A stretch of 64,000 nt of DNA from Luteimonas suaedae (GTDB lineage: Bacteria; Pseudomonadota; Gammaproteobacteria; Xanthomonadales; Xanthomonadaceae). Under the pieces are notes generated by a model that worked only from the letters and a program-made list of their open reading frames with translations, had not been told where the DNA came from and searched no databases. The stretch covers positions 1-64,000 of the forward strand of contig NZ_VSSP01000004.1 of NCBI RefSeq assembly GCF_008312895.1, read 5' to 3'. Numbering within the stretch: position 1 is the stretch's first letter; each line of letters opens with the position of its first letter. Position numbers and translations under genes: made by a program. This document shows positions 9,440 through 18,753 of the stretch, one piece after another.

Positions 9440-10210
9440 TCAGCCTGCCGCTTGGAGTTCGGCGAGCAGCGCACGCGGCGTGGTGCCGGCGATGGCGTGG
9501 AATTCGGCGATGAGATGTGCCTGGTCGTAGTAGCCAGCCGCTGCGGCGATGGTGGCCCAGCTCGTGGCGCCATCCTCGCGCGCGGCGGCCAGGGCCCGGT
9601 GGAAGCGCGTCAGCTTGGCGAACGCCTTCGGGCTCACGCCCACGGCTTCGCGGAACACGCGCCGGAGGTGGCGCTCGCTCACGCCCAGGCCGCCGGCGAC
9701 GGCACGCACGCTGGCGCTTGCCAGCCGTTCGGCGGCAGTGAAGGCCAGTCGTGCATGGGCGCCGGGTGCGTCCGCCATTGCGATGCGTTCGGCGATCGCG
9801 TGCTCCAGGATCGAGGCGGCAACGGCCGTGTCGCGAGCGTCGGCAAGCCGGCGGCGCAGCCGCTGTGTCGCCGCGTCGCCCCACAGGTCCTCGAGTGCGA
9901 CGATGCGCCCGGCGATGTCCGAGGCAGGCACGCCGAGCACTGCTTCGTACGTGCTCAGGTGGAGGCGCGCGAACACGATGCGTTGCCCGCCGGGGACGAT
10001 CTTGCGATGCGTCTCCTGCCGCGCGCCGAGGGCGTGGGCGTCGAGACCATCGCGTATCGACGGGCCCAGACGGACAACGAGGTGGATCTCCGGGCGCGGA
10101 ATGGCGACGCGCGGCAGGGTGCGCTCGCATTCGTCCACGAAGAGTTCCGCCATGGCGGGCGGTGCCGCCAGCCCTGGCCCGGAGCGGTGGCGGTGCAAGT
10201 GCGTCTGCAT
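9440..10210 (-). CDS. AraC-family transcriptional regulator
   Basis: A 256-residue regulator. The C-terminal ~100 residues hold the double helix-turn-helix: VRAVAGGLGVSERHLRRVFR, then ATIAAAAGYYDQAHLIAEFH and a GTTPRAL ending typical of AraC/XylS proteins. The N-terminal half is a ligand or sensor domain of no recognised type. The start at 10210 (MQTHLHRH) was chosen over a GTG 33 bases upstream. It is divergent from the epimerase at 10300, which is the probable target. The 9269-9439 stretch downstream contains no recognised gene. Confidence 0.85.
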   Translation of the reverse strand: MQTHLHRHRSGPGLAAPPAMAELFVDECERTLPRVAIPRPEIHLVVRLGPSIRDGLDAHALGARQETHRKIVPGGQRIVFARLHLSTYEAVLGVPASDIAGRIVALEDLWGDAATQRLRRRLADARDTAVAASILEHAIAERIAMADAPGAHARLAFTAAERLASASVRAVAGGLGVSERHLRRVFREAVGVSPKAFAKLTRFHRALAAAREDGATSWATIAAAAGYYDQAHLIAEFHAIAGTTPRALLAELQAAG

Positions 10211-10299
10211 GGCCCGATTCTGGTGGCGGCGCAACGGTCGCACAAGGCATGGCCGTTTTTTCCAATGCAGGCCGGATGTCGGGGGCTAGGCTTTCCCGC

Positions 10300-11139
10300 A
10301 TGAAGACAATCCTCATCACCGGTGCGACCGGAAAAGTTGGAAGCCGACTCGTCAAGCGCCTTGCCGGGCGTGGCGATCACCTGCGCGCCCTGGTGCGCGA
10401 TACGGCGCGGGCCGCCCACCTGCGGAACGACCATGTGGAGTTGGTCGAGGGAGACCTACTCGATCCTGATTCGCTCAAGGCCGCCGTGCGCGGCGTCGAT
10501 GCCGTGGTGCATTGCGCCGCGTTCTTTCGTGGCGCCACGCCCGAGCAGGCGCATGCGGTGAATGAACAGGGCACGCAGCACCTCGCGAACGCCGCCCGCG
10601 CCGCATCCGTTGGACGCTTCGTTTTCACCAGTACCGGCCTGGTCTACGGGCCAACGGACGGCAGCCGTGCCCGCGAGGACGACGCCTGCGCGCCCGTGGA
10701 CGCCTATCCCCTGAGCAAGCTCGCCGCCGAGCGCTTCCTGCTCGCCATCGACGGCCTCGACGTGCGCGTGCTCCGCCTGCCGTTCGTCTATGGCGACGGC
10801 GATCCGCACATTGCGGAGGTCGTGCCGTTGATGCGCGGCTTCCCGCCGGACCAGCGCATGTCGATCGCCCACCACGCCGACGTTGCGCAAGCCGTGGCCT
10901 GCGTGCTCGATGCCCCCGCGCCTGCGCATCGCATCTACAACGTCGTCGCCGACGAGGCGCCCGATCTGGCCGCGCTGTTCGCATCCGTCGGCCAGCCCCC
11001 GCCCGACGGTTCGCAGGCGGAGCGCGCGCGTGCTTTCGATGTGCTTCTCGACGGCAGCCGCATCCGCGAGGATCTCGGCTTCAGGCCCTTGTTCCCGTGC
11101 CTCGAGGATGGGATCGAGGCCGATGCGCTGAGCGCGTGA
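10300..11139 (+). CDS. NAD(P)-dependent epimerase/dehydratase (extended SDR)
   Basis: A 279-residue Rossmann enzyme. The N-terminal dinucleotide motif is GATGKVG (residues about 8-14), followed by EGDLLDPDSL and VVHCAAFF. The active-site region has Ser/Thr in FTSTGLVYG and YPLSK, the YxxxK catalytic pair of extended SDRs. Substrate cannot be told from sequence; sugar-nucleotide or sterol-type substrates are typical. The start at 10300 gives the canonical MKTILITGATG. It is divergent from the AraC regulator with an 89-bp gap. Confidence 0.85.
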   Translation: MKTILITGATGKVGSRLVKRLAGRGDHLRALVRDTARAAHLRNDHVELVEGDLLDPDSLKAAVRGVDAVVHCAAFFRGATPEQAHAVNEQGTQHLANAARAASVGRFVFTSTGLVYGPTDGSRAREDDACAPVDAYPLSKLAAERFLLAIDGLDVRVLRLPFVYGDGDPHIAEVVPLMRGFPPDQRMSIAHHADVAQAVACVLDAPAPAHRIYNVVADEAPDLAALFASVGQPPPDGSQAERARAFDVLLDGSRIREDLGFRPLFPCLEDGIEADALSA

Positions 11140-11159
11140 TTTCGGGCAGCGGCTTGCGC

Positions 11160-11323
11160 ACGGCGGCGATTCGCCTGGCCTCCCGCAGCCCCATCATGCG
11201 CTTGGTGACGACCGGGTTCTTGCCCAGGCATCGGGCCAGCGCATCGGAGGTCATGGGCGCACGGTGCCTGGCCTTGCGCAGCAGGAGGTGGAGAACGGCG
11301 AAAAGGCGGCTGGCTCGCTTCAT
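11160..11323 (-). pseudogene. Rrf2-family regulator, N-terminal fragment
   Basis: From 11323 on the minus strand the first ~50 residues (LFAVLHLLLRKARHRAPMTS, ALARCLGKNPVV, RMMGLREA) match the winged-helix start of Rrf2-type regulators. The sequence then degenerates and runs into the 3' end of the epimerase. The wing and the C-terminal half are missing, so the gene is truncated. It faces the methyltransferase remnant across a 50-bp AT-rich spacer that would have been their shared control region. Confidence 0.65.
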
Positions 11324-11373
11324 GTAACTAATGATGTTATAAATGCGGTTCCTCGTCAGTCCTGCAGGACGTC

Positions 11374-12047
11374 ATGTCCTCGTTCAACGACTCCCATGCA
11401 GTCGCCAATTACCTCGAAGGGCCCATTGCGAAGGTCCCCGGGCTCCTGGCGCTCCATCGGATGTCGGAGCTCCTGCTCGCGGAAGTCGTGCCCGAGAACG
11501 GCCGCGTGCTGGTACTCGGCGCGGGAGGCGGCCTGGAGCTCAAGGCGTTCGCTGCAGCACGCCCGGGATGGCGGCTGGTCGGAGTCGATCCCTCGGCCGC
11601 GATGCTCAGGCTGGCGGAAACGACGCTCGGCGCACTTGCGCCGCGGGTCGAGCTGATCGAGGGGTATATCGATGCCGCGCCCGAGACGCCGTTCGATGGC
11701 GCCGCGTGCCTGCTGACCCTGCACTTCCTGGCACCCGAGGAGCGCCTGCGCACCTTGCGGGAACTCTGGCGGCGCCTGCGCCCCGGCGCGGCCCTCGTCG
11801 TCGCGCACCACAGCTTCGACACGACAGAAGCAGGCAAGGCACGCTGGCTCAGGCGTTACGCCATGTTCGCTTCGCCATCCGGAACCCCGGCCCCGGGCGC
11901 GGATGCCGCGATCGCCGCAATGAGCCAGCGGCTTCGGTCATGGCCCCCGAGGCGGAAGTCGGCCTGCTCGAGCAGGCAGGCTTCGAAGGTGTCGAACTGT
12001 TCTATGCCGGCTTCACGTTCCGCGGATGGGTCGGATACCGTCCATAG
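11374..12047 (+). pseudogene. SAM-dependent methyltransferase, frameshifted near its 3' end
   Basis: Class I methyltransferase fold. Motif I is VLVLGAGGGLELKAF, then VGVDPSAAMLRLAE, LLTLHFLAPEER and LRPGAALVVAHHS. The frame is good to about 11933 (AAMSQRL). Beyond it the sensible continuation (VMAPEAEVGLLEQAGFEGVE up to FRGWVGYRP and stop at 12045-12047) lies one frame over, which fits loss of one base around 11934-11938. The unshifted frame ends at 12060 with an unrelated tail. Either a real mutation or an assembly error; only the C-terminal ~40 residues are affected. Confidence 0.7.
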
Positions 12048-12111
12048 CCGCTATGGCTGAAACCGGGGAACGGCGCGCATAATCGCGTCGGGACGACAGG
12101 GGGATAACCGG

Positions 12112-12948
12112 ATGAATCGCATTGGCTGGGTGGCCATGTTGGCGGCGGCGCTGTGCGCGCCTGCGTGGGGGAAAGGATTCAAGGAACGGGATACGCTGGC
12201 GCCGGACGAGGGCATCCTGGCGGCGGCGATGACCTGCGGGCGCCCGATCGCCGGGGTCCAGGTGTTCCGGGCCGGCAAGCCCAGCGGTGGGTTCTGGGCG
12301 CCATTGAAGGCCGACGGATCCCTCGGCTGCGGCGGCAAGGTGCAGTTGCTCAGGGTCAAGGCCGGGCAGTACTACATCGGCCAGTTGCACAGCGGGACGA
12401 ACAACCTGGCCGTGCCCGAGGACAAGTCGCCGCACTTCACGGTCGAGGCCGGCAGGCTGAACTACGTCGGTGACGTGTACGCCGGCAGCCTGTCGCTGCA
12501 CGAGGTCGGCGAGGACACGCTGATGCGTATCGCCGGACGCATGCTGACCGTCCTCAACCACGAACCGCAAGCGCGCCAGCGGATCGAGCAGGAGTATGCG
12601 AGCGTGCTGGCCCGCTATCCGTTCGTCGCCGATGCCGGCCTGCCTGCTGCCGTGCCGAAAGGCGAGCCGCCGGAACTCGAGCCCGGGCGGATGCACGGTC
12701 TGATGACGATCTCATCCGCGCACTGGAAGCTTGGCGAAGACGGGCAGCCGCTCGTCTGTACGCGTTCGACGAGCCCGCCAGAGGGCACGCAGCGTGCGCC
12801 AGGCGAGGATGCCCCTTGCGAGGGCGAGTACGTCACTCCGCAGGCCTACGTCGCCGTCAGCCATCCCGACGCCACCGTGCACCGTGCCCAGCCACGCGAA
12901 GGCGAGGGCGACGACGGCCCGCTGATCATCACGTACACCGGGCCTTGA
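12112..12948 (+). CDS. Secreted protein of unknown function
   Basis: A 278-residue protein with a signal peptide (MNRIGWVAMLAAALCAPAWG) and a good ribosome-binding site (AGGGGG, eight bases before the ATG). The mature region begins like a small beta-sandwich (VQVFRAGKPSGGFWAP, VQLLRVKAGQYYIGQL), reminiscent of secreted DUF2846-type domains that display lipoprotein-like loops. This resemblance is weak. The C-terminal half is helical then acidic. No enzyme motif was seen. Confidence 0.65.
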   Translation: MNRIGWVAMLAAALCAPAWGKGFKERDTLAPDEGILAAAMTCGRPIAGVQVFRAGKPSGGFWAPLKADGSLGCGGKVQLLRVKAGQYYIGQLHSGTNNLAVPEDKSPHFTVEAGRLNYVGDVYAGSLSLHEVGEDTLMRIAGRMLTVLNHEPQARQRIEQEYASVLARYPFVADAGLPAAVPKGEPPELEPGRMHGLMTISSAHWKLGEDGQPLVCTRSTSPPEGTQRAPGEDAPCEGEYVTPQAYVAVSHPDATVHRAQPREGEGDDGPLIITYTGP

Positions 12949-13106
12949 ACGCGCGGAAATAGAAGACAGGATCGGCTTCTCGCCGGCGGATCGTCATGCG
13001 CAACGAGGGGCATGCCGCGGCGCTAAAGCGGGGAGGTGGCGGAAAGCCGGATGTGAGCTCGTGGCGCTAGGGAGCATTGCAGGCGCAGTCGTTGAAGGGG
13101 AATTGC

Positions 13107-14042
13107 TTGAAGAACGAAACAGGTGTTCGATCGACCGCGGTGTTGGCGGGCGTGATGCTGGCGGTGCTTGCCATGTGCGATGCGCGCGCGGACGACTCCG
13201 CGCTGGGCAGGCAGTTGACGGAGGAAATGGCGTACGGACAGGCATTCGAGGACTCGCAGGGCGTGTGCAGGGAGAACGTTGCGGCCTACGACGTCGAGCA
13301 GAGCGTATCCGACACGCCCAATCTTCTCGGCGGCATCAAGCCCGGGGATCCTGAGTGGCCAGAAGCGAAAGCTTTGTATATCAAGATGGCCGAGGCCGGG
13401 TGCCTGTTTGACGGGTCAGCCGCGGAAGACGCTCTTGCAAGCACACTTGCGGACGCGCTCTCCACATCTGATCTGGAGGCGTTGATCGCATTCTATCGGA
13501 GCGATTTGGGTGGGCGCTTTCGTCAGGCATCCCTTGCCGCGAGTACTGCGGCGAACCGCGCCGCAAAGCCCTTGACCGATCCCGACGCGGTGTACGCCGA
13601 CTTCGGCGAGAAGATTGCCGCACTCCTGGCGCGTCGAGACGCGCCAGTCGAGGTCCTCGCGCTCCGGGCCGCCAGTCCTGCCGACAGCGCCGATACCGCG
13701 GTGCTGCTATCTGATCGGATCATGCAGCACGTGACGGACGGTGAGGTTCGCGAGGGTCTGCAGCTTGCCAAGCGTCATAGCATCGTGCCCGAGGCGGATC
13801 TCGACGCCCTGATCGAGCACGCCGAAGCGCAGCGACCGATCATGGAGGCCCGCTTTGGCGAAAGCCTCGACTACGAGCTCCTGAGAAACGATTCTGTTGG
13901 CGGATCGATGATCAGGGTGGTGTTCCTGCATCGATTCGAGAACCACGCCGTGCCCTGGCAGTTCGTCTGGTACCGGGGCGGCGACGGCTGGTTGCTCAGT
14001 TCCTTCAAGTTCACGGACGACGTGGCCGCGCTATTCCAGTAG
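13107..14042 (+). CDS. Secreted DUF2059-like protein
   Basis: 311 residues from a TTG start at 13107, chosen because AGGGG lies seven bases upstream and the product then opens with a regular signal peptide (about 28 residues, ending CDARA). An upstream in-frame start at 13077 lacks both. Residues around 120-145 (LSTSDLEALIAFYRSDLGGR) match the helix of DUF2059 proteins. The C-terminal part, with FLHRFENHAVPWQFVWYRGG and LLSSFKF, resembles small alpha/beta DUF4019-like domains. Periplasmic, function unknown. Confidence 0.65.
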   Translation: MKNETGVRSTAVLAGVMLAVLAMCDARADDSALGRQLTEEMAYGQAFEDSQGVCRENVAAYDVEQSVSDTPNLLGGIKPGDPEWPEAKALYIKMAEAGCLFDGSAAEDALASTLADALSTSDLEALIAFYRSDLGGRFRQASLAASTAANRAAKPLTDPDAVYADFGEKIAALLARRDAPVEVLALRAASPADSADTAVLLSDRIMQHVTDGEVREGLQLAKRHSIVPEADLDALIEHAEAQRPIMEARFGESLDYELLRNDSVGGSMIRVVFLHRFENHAVPWQFVWYRGGDGWLLSSFKFTDDVAALFQ

Positions 14043-14178
14043 TAGTCCCATCAGCGCCGGGAGAGTTTCCTGTTTCAGGCGGATCGGAATCGTTGTTCGG
14101 GCGGATCTCGCTGCGTGCAGCTCTGGACAAGCCATCGATTGCACTGTGGGACACTGATTCTTCCGGATAACGGAGGCC

Positions 14179-14802
14179 ATGCATTCGGGGAGGCGGGCGA
14201 TGGGCAGTGCGCGGCGACTGGAACAGATGATCTGTGCTGCCTTGTGGCTGCCAATGGCCGTGGTATGCGCCATCGAGCCGGATCGGGCTGAGCGGATCGT
14301 CCGGCTCGAGGCGGAGCGCCAGCCCGGCGACGACATCCGCTTCGATTATCGCGGGAGCCATGTGGTGGCCGGCGACCTGGACGGAGATGGCCATGACGAG
14401 ATCGTGTTCCTGCTGCGCGCGACCTGCATCGGCTCCACCTCTGACTGCACCAATGATCTGAGCGTGCTGTCCCGCATCCGGCCAGCGGATCCTCGCTTCT
14501 CCGAAGAGCGCATCGGCTACGATTTGGTGGCCGTGATGGACCCATGGACAAGGGCGGTCTACGACACCGGTTACTTCGGGGACGGCAGAGTGCACATCCC
14601 CGGTGAGGTGAAACGGATTGGGATCGAGCAGGGTGGGATCGTCGTCGAGTTCGAGGGGGCCGCCGGTACGCCGATCTGCAAGTCGCACCATGCCGATGGC
14701 CGCCCGATCATGCGCGAGGAGCCGTGTCCGCCTGACGGCCTGCACCGTTGGACGTTCGCGTGGCGCCCGCAAGCGCGCCTGCTCGAACGCGTGAAAAAAT
14801 AA
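14179..14802 (+). CDS. Exported protein with an EF-hand-like loop, function unknown
   Basis: A 207-residue protein with GGAGG just before the ATG. A hydrophobic signal segment lies at about residues 16-31. The mature part contains VVAGDLDGDGHDEIVFLL, a Ca-binding DxDGDG loop of the kind found in FG-GAP/VCBS blades, once only. Four cysteines suggest disulfides in the periplasm. It may be a lone blade-type domain. No operon partner: it follows the DUF2059-like gene by 136 bp and faces the LysR gene. Confidence 0.6.
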   Translation: MHSGRRAMGSARRLEQMICAALWLPMAVVCAIEPDRAERIVRLEAERQPGDDIRFDYRGSHVVAGDLDGDGHDEIVFLLRATCIGSTSDCTNDLSVLSRIRPADPRFSEERIGYDLVAVMDPWTRAVYDTGYFGDGRVHIPGEVKRIGIEQGGIVVEFEGAAGTPICKSHHADGRPIMREEPCPPDGLHRWTFAWRPQARLLERVKK

Positions 14803-14919
14803 GGGCGAAGGCAACTAGCCGCGGCTGCCGGCCCGCAGCGGCACCAGGCCTCAGCGGGATGACGCAGCAGCCGTGACGGGCAACCGGCTGCTGCCGCTCG
14901 TATCGCCGCCGGAGACGGG

Positions 14920-15843
14920 TCAGCGCGGAGGCTGGATGGCCGGCACGTGCTGCGCCATCAGTTCGACGATCCAGTCGATGAACACGCGCAGCTTGCGGCT
15001 GACGTGTCGGCTGGGCGGGAAGGCCACGTACAGCGGCATCGGATCGAGTTGCCAGTCTTCGAACAGCGGCACCAACTCGCCGCGCGCCAACGGTGCGCGC
15101 GCCATGTACCGCGGCAGCCACAGCACGCCCAGGCCCGCCACACCGGCGGCCAGGTACGCATTGCCGTCATCCACCGACAGCACGTGGCGTCCGTGCATGT
15201 GCAGCTGTTCGTCGCCGCGACGCATCACGTGGGCCAGTGGGGCGCCGGTACGCGAGCTACGATAGCCGATGGTGCGGTGGTGGCCGTCTTCCAGCGCCTG
15301 CGGTTGCGCCGGTGTGCCCGCACGGGCCAAGTAGTCCGGTGCGGCGTACACGCCCAGCGGCAGGTCCGCGACATGGCGGGCGCGCAGCGCAGGCTCGGTG
15401 AGTTCGCCGCCGCGCACCACGCAGTCCACGTTCTCGTCGATGAGGTCCACCTTGCGGTCGCTGACGCCCAGGTCGAGCTGGATGTCGGGATAGCGCACAT
15501 GGAAGGCGGGCAGGGCAGGCACCAGCACCAGGCTGGCCAGCGGTGCCGGCACGTCCACGCGCAATCGCCCGCGCGGGGCATCGGAGGCGGCCGAGAGGCT
15601 GGTCTCGGCATCGTCCAGGTCGGCCAGCAGGCGCACGACGCGCTCGTAGTAGGCGGCGCCATCGGCGGTGACGCTGACCTTGCGCGTGGTGCGATGGAGC
15701 AGCTTCACCCGCAGGTGCGTTTCCAACTGCTGCACCAGTTGCGTCACGCGCGTCTTGCTCGCTTGCAGCGTTTTGGCGGCCTTGGTGAAGCTGCCGGTTT
15801 CCGCCACGCGGACGAAGGCCTGCATTGCGTCGATACGGTCCAT
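14920..15843 (-). CDS. LysR-family transcriptional regulator
   Basis: A 307-residue LysR protein. The N-terminal helix-turn-helix is FVRVAETGSFTKAAKTLQAS followed by TRVTQLVQQLE, and RTTRKVSVTADG is the usual linker. The effector domain includes DVPAPLAS and GLGVLWLPRYMA and groups with the CrgA/DsdC-like LTTRs near aldehyde or amine metabolism genes. The start at 15843 (MDRIDAMQAF) is preferred over an upstream ATG. It is divergent from ridA with a 139-bp spacer, so RidA is the probable target. Confidence 0.88.
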   Translation of the reverse strand: MDRIDAMQAFVRVAETGSFTKAAKTLQASKTRVTQLVQQLETHLRVKLLHRTTRKVSVTADGAAYYERVVRLLADLDDAETSLSAASDAPRGRLRVDVPAPLASLVLVPALPAFHVRYPDIQLDLGVSDRKVDLIDENVDCVVRGGELTEPALRARHVADLPLGVYAAPDYLARAGTPAQPQALEDGHHRTIGYRSSRTGAPLAHVMRRGDEQLHMHGRHVLSVDDGNAYLAAGVAGLGVLWLPRYMARAPLARGELVPLFEDWQLDPMPLYVAFPPSRHVSRKLRVFIDWIVELMAQHVPAIQPPR

Positions 15844-15982
15844 GTGGGTTCCAACGGGGACGGGCGGGATTGTTTGGATTCTACAAACAGTGATCGCGGG
15901 ATCGGCATGTTTATTCCGCCGGGGTGGCTGCCTAGAGTGATCGCCACGCACAGGGGCCGCCGGCCCCGCCAGGAGATCCCCC

Positions 15983-16375
15983 ATGACTACACGTGACGCC
16001 GTTTTCCCCGCCGATCGGCATGACCTCTACGCATCGCATGCTTATTCCGCGGCCATCAGATCAGGTGATCTCCTGTTCGTGTCCGGCCAGGTCGGCAGCC
16101 GCAGAGATGGCTCGCCAGAGCCGGACTTCGAGGCTCAGGTCCGCCTGGCATTTGCCAATCTCGAGGCGACCTTGCGAGCAGGTGGATACGGGCTTGACGA
16201 TATCGTCGACGTGACGACCTTCCATACCGATCCCGAAAACCAGTTCGGCACGGTCATGGCCGTCAAAGGCGAAGTCTTCCCGGAGGCGCCCTATCCGAAT
16301 TGGACGGCGATCGGCGTCAACTGGCTTGCGGGGTTCGACTTCGAAATCAAGGTCATCGCCCGTATTCCCCTCTGA
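15983..16375 (+). CDS. RidA family protein (enamine/imine deaminase-like)
   Basis: A 130-residue protein of the YjgF/YER057c/UK114 superfamily: YSAAIRSGDLLFVSGQVGS, QVRLAFANLEATLRAGGYGL and IVDVTTFHTD are characteristic. The catalytic Arg normally found near position 105 of RidA (in the R-x-A-V motif) is not seen, where WTAIGVNWL occurs, so this is a paralogue that may not hydrolyse 2-aminoacrylate. AGGAGA lies before the ATG. Its stop is followed within 12 bases by a fecR-tail remnant, marking a recombination boundary. Confidence 0.85.
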   Translation: MTTRDAVFPADRHDLYASHAYSAAIRSGDLLFVSGQVGSRRDGSPEPDFEAQVRLAFANLEATLRAGGYGLDDIVDVTTFHTDPENQFGTVMAVKGEVFPEAPYPNWTAIGVNWLAGFDFEIKVIARIPL

Positions 16376-16387
16376 AGCGGTAGTAGA

Positions 16388-16560
16388 GATCTGCGCGTCG
16401 GCGGCGTCTTCCACGCCACCCAGTTGGGTGCATTCGCGAGTCTTGTCAGGCGGGGGCTTCCCGGGACAGGTATAGACCGGAGGGCCGCATCGTGGTCGCG
16501 GCGCGGAAGTGGGTTACCGGAAACGGCGCGTTCGTTCGACGTTGCAGTAAGCGGGCCATG
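16388..16560 (+). pseudogene. fecR 3'-end remnant, copy 1
   Basis: DLRVGGVFHATQLGAFASLV is encoded from 16388 and is nearly identical to the C-terminus of the intact FecR at 20190-20323. The frame is lost about 20 codons on. Nucleotide similarity continues past the fecR stop into the intergenic sequence (TTACCGGAA, GCGCGTTCGTTCGAC, AAGCGG) up to about 16560. No N-terminal part of fecR exists upstream, where ridA ends. It is one of three directly repeated copies (see 20190-20400 and 21999-22146). Confidence 0.8.
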
Positions 16561-16630
16561 CAAGTGGTGCGCAAGCTGGCCTTGATGATCGGAGCCGGCG
16601 ATATCGATATGCGACGGGAGAGTGGGGTAG

Positions 16631-18667
16631 ATGCGCTTCGATTGCGTGATCAGGACGGAGGGGAGTCGCGGCCATCGATCGCTTCAGTCGCTCGTGCTGC
16701 GTGGAGCGGCATCGGCGTGCTTCGCGGTGGCTTGTGCGTGGCCGCTGCAGGCGGCGCCGACCATTCCTTCGGCCGCGGAGATCGTCGACCTGAAGGAAGT
16801 GGGCGATCCGCAGATCAGCCGCGACGGCGGCGTGATCGCCTATGCCGTGGAGACGCCGCAGCCAGGCGGCGCGCCGAACCGCCGGCGCATCTGGCGCGTC
16901 GCCAGTGACGGCGGCAGCGCACCGGCGGAGTTTCCCGCGCCGGAAGCGGCCGCCGACAGGATGCCGCGCTGGTCTCCCGACGGCACGCAGTTGGCCTTTC
17001 TCTCCAAGCGCGTGCTGGCGGGCCAGGAAGATGCCAAGCCAGCGTTGCTGGCGCGCACCCAGGTCTGGAAAACGACGCGCGATGGCAGTACGCGGCAGCC
17101 GCTGACAGCGTCGGCCGGTGAGGTCACGTCGTTCGCCTGGTCGGCCGATGGCACGCGCCTGGCCTATCTCGCTATCGATCCACAGTCGCCCGAGCGAAAG
17201 GCGCGGATCGAGCGCAAGGACGATGCCATCGAGGTCGGCCGCGATGCGCAGTTCACGCGGCTGTGGGTGATGGATGCGACAGGCGGGAACGCGCGCGTGC
17301 TGACCCCGCCAGGCTTGCAGGTGCAGGATCTGGCATGGGCGCCCGATGGCCGTTCCTTCGCCCTGCGCGTGTCCGACGAGGTCGGCCTCGGGCATATGTG
17401 GTATCGCTCTCGCGTCGTGCTGGTCTCCGCCGACGACGGAAGCCTGCTGCGCACGGTCACCGGGCGTGCATCCGCCGCGTCGCTGCAGTGGTCGCCCGAT
17501 GGCGCCCGGCTGCTGTACGGCCAGCTCGGCCCGTACGGGCACACGGGAACGCGCGTCGTCTACACCTTGGCCGATGATTCCCGCGTGGTGCTGGGGTCGC
17601 GGTGGCCCGGCACGATGCGCACGTTCCAGTGGCGGGACGACACGACGCTGGTGGGCGTTGGCCTGCTCGGCGTACGGCCGCGCCTGCTCGAGGTCGATGC
17701 CGCGGACGGGGAAGCTCGTGAGCTGGTCGAACTGCAGGGGCCCTCCCGGGGATTCAGCCTTGCGCAGGACGGGCGAATCGCCTTCGTCCAGGGCCGCGCG
17801 GACACGCCGCCCGAGGTCGGTGTCTTCTCCGGGGGCAGCGTGCGCTGGCTGACCGATACGAATCCGCAGGTGCGCGACTGGACGCTGGGGCAGGTGCGCG
17901 ATCTCACCTGGCGAAGTTCGCTGGACGGCCGGGAGATTCATGGCGTGCTCGTGCTGCCGCCGCGGTGGCGGCCAGGCACGCGCCTGCCGACGCTGGTACA
18001 GGTGCATGGCGGTCCCGCCGATGCCTGGTCGTCCGGCTGGCTGGGTTCCTGGCACGACTGGGCGCAGTCGCTGGCGATGCGCGGCTATGCCGTGTTGCTT
18101 CCCAATCCGCGTGGCTCCTACGGACAAGGCAACGCCTTCACCGAGTTGGCGCGCGACGACTGGGGGCACGGTCCGTTCCAGGACGTGCTCGACGGGCTGG
18201 ACTTGATCGAAGCCGAAGGCATCGCCGATCCCGCGCGGGTTGCCATCGGAGGCTGGAGCTACGGCGGCTACCTGTCGGCCTGGGCGGTTGGCCGCAGCGA
18301 TCGCTTCCGCACGGCGATCGTCGGTGCGGCCGTGATCGACGTCGGCGTGATGGCGCTGACCACGGACATTCCCTATGAGTACCTGCCGGGCTACTTCGGC
18401 AGCGTGCTCGAGCGCCGCGACGCCTACGACCGCAACTCGCCGATCCGCTACGCGCACAACGTCGAGGTGCCGGTGCTGGTGCTGCACGGCGAGGACGACA
18501 AGCGCGTCCCCATCTCGCAGGGCGAACAATTCTACTGGGCGTTGAACTTCAACGAGATCCCTGTCGAAATGGTTCGGTATCCGCGCGGGCCGCACTGGTT
18601 CGAGGCGCGTGAGCAGGAACGGGACGTGCTCGAGCGCGTGCTGGGCTGGCTCGGCACCCACCTCTGA
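16631..18667 (+). CDS. S9-family serine peptidase (prolyl oligopeptidase fold)
   Basis: A 678-residue exported peptidase. A signal sequence spans about residues 1-42. A WD-like propeller follows, with repeated WSPDGTQLAFLS and WAPDGRSFAL motifs (about 55-420), and then an alpha/beta-hydrolase domain. The catalytic triad is visible: Ser543 in GGWSYGGY, Asp623 in GEDDKRVP and His655 in RGPHWF. HGGPADAW supplies the oxyanion region. Size and architecture fit dipeptidyl-peptidase-like S9 enzymes and also lasso-peptide isopeptidases, which occur beside FecI/FecR/TonB genes as here. A ribosome-binding site (GGGAG) lies upstream. It is the first gene of the peptide locus and follows a fecR remnant. 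Confidence 0.88.
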   Translation: MRFDCVIRTEGSRGHRSLQSLVLRGAASACFAVACAWPLQAAPTIPSAAEIVDLKEVGDPQISRDGGVIAYAVETPQPGGAPNRRRIWRVASDGGSAPAEFPAPEAAADRMPRWSPDGTQLAFLSKRVLAGQEDAKPALLARTQVWKTTRDGSTRQPLTASAGEVTSFAWSADGTRLAYLAIDPQSPERKARIERKDDAIEVGRDAQFTRLWVMDATGGNARVLTPPGLQVQDLAWAPDGRSFALRVSDEVGLGHMWYRSRVVLVSADDGSLLRTVTGRASAASLQWSPDGARLLYGQLGPYGHTGTRVVYTLADDSRVVLGSRWPGTMRTFQWRDDTTLVGVGLLGVRPRLLEVDAADGEARELVELQGPSRGFSLAQDGRIAFVQGRADTPPEVGVFSGGSVRWLTDTNPQVRDWTLGQVRDLTWRSSLDGREIHGVLVLPPRWRPGTRLPTLVQVHGGPADAWSSGWLGSWHDWAQSLAMRGYAVLLPNPRGSYGQGNAFTELARDDWGHGPFQDVLDGLDLIEAEGIADPARVAIGGWSYGGYLSAWAVGRSDRFRTAIVGAAVIDVGVMALTTDIPYEYLPGYFGSVLERRDAYDRNSPIRYAHNVEVPVLVLHGEDDKRVPISQGEQFYWALNFNEIPVEMVRYPRGPHWFEAREQERDVLERVLGWLGTHL

Positions 18668-18753
18668 GCCGCCGACACGGCCACCCCATTCAACAACAAG
18701 TCGATCAAGGGCGACCGTTCCTCCAATCGATTTTTCCCAGGCCATGGAGTAGC

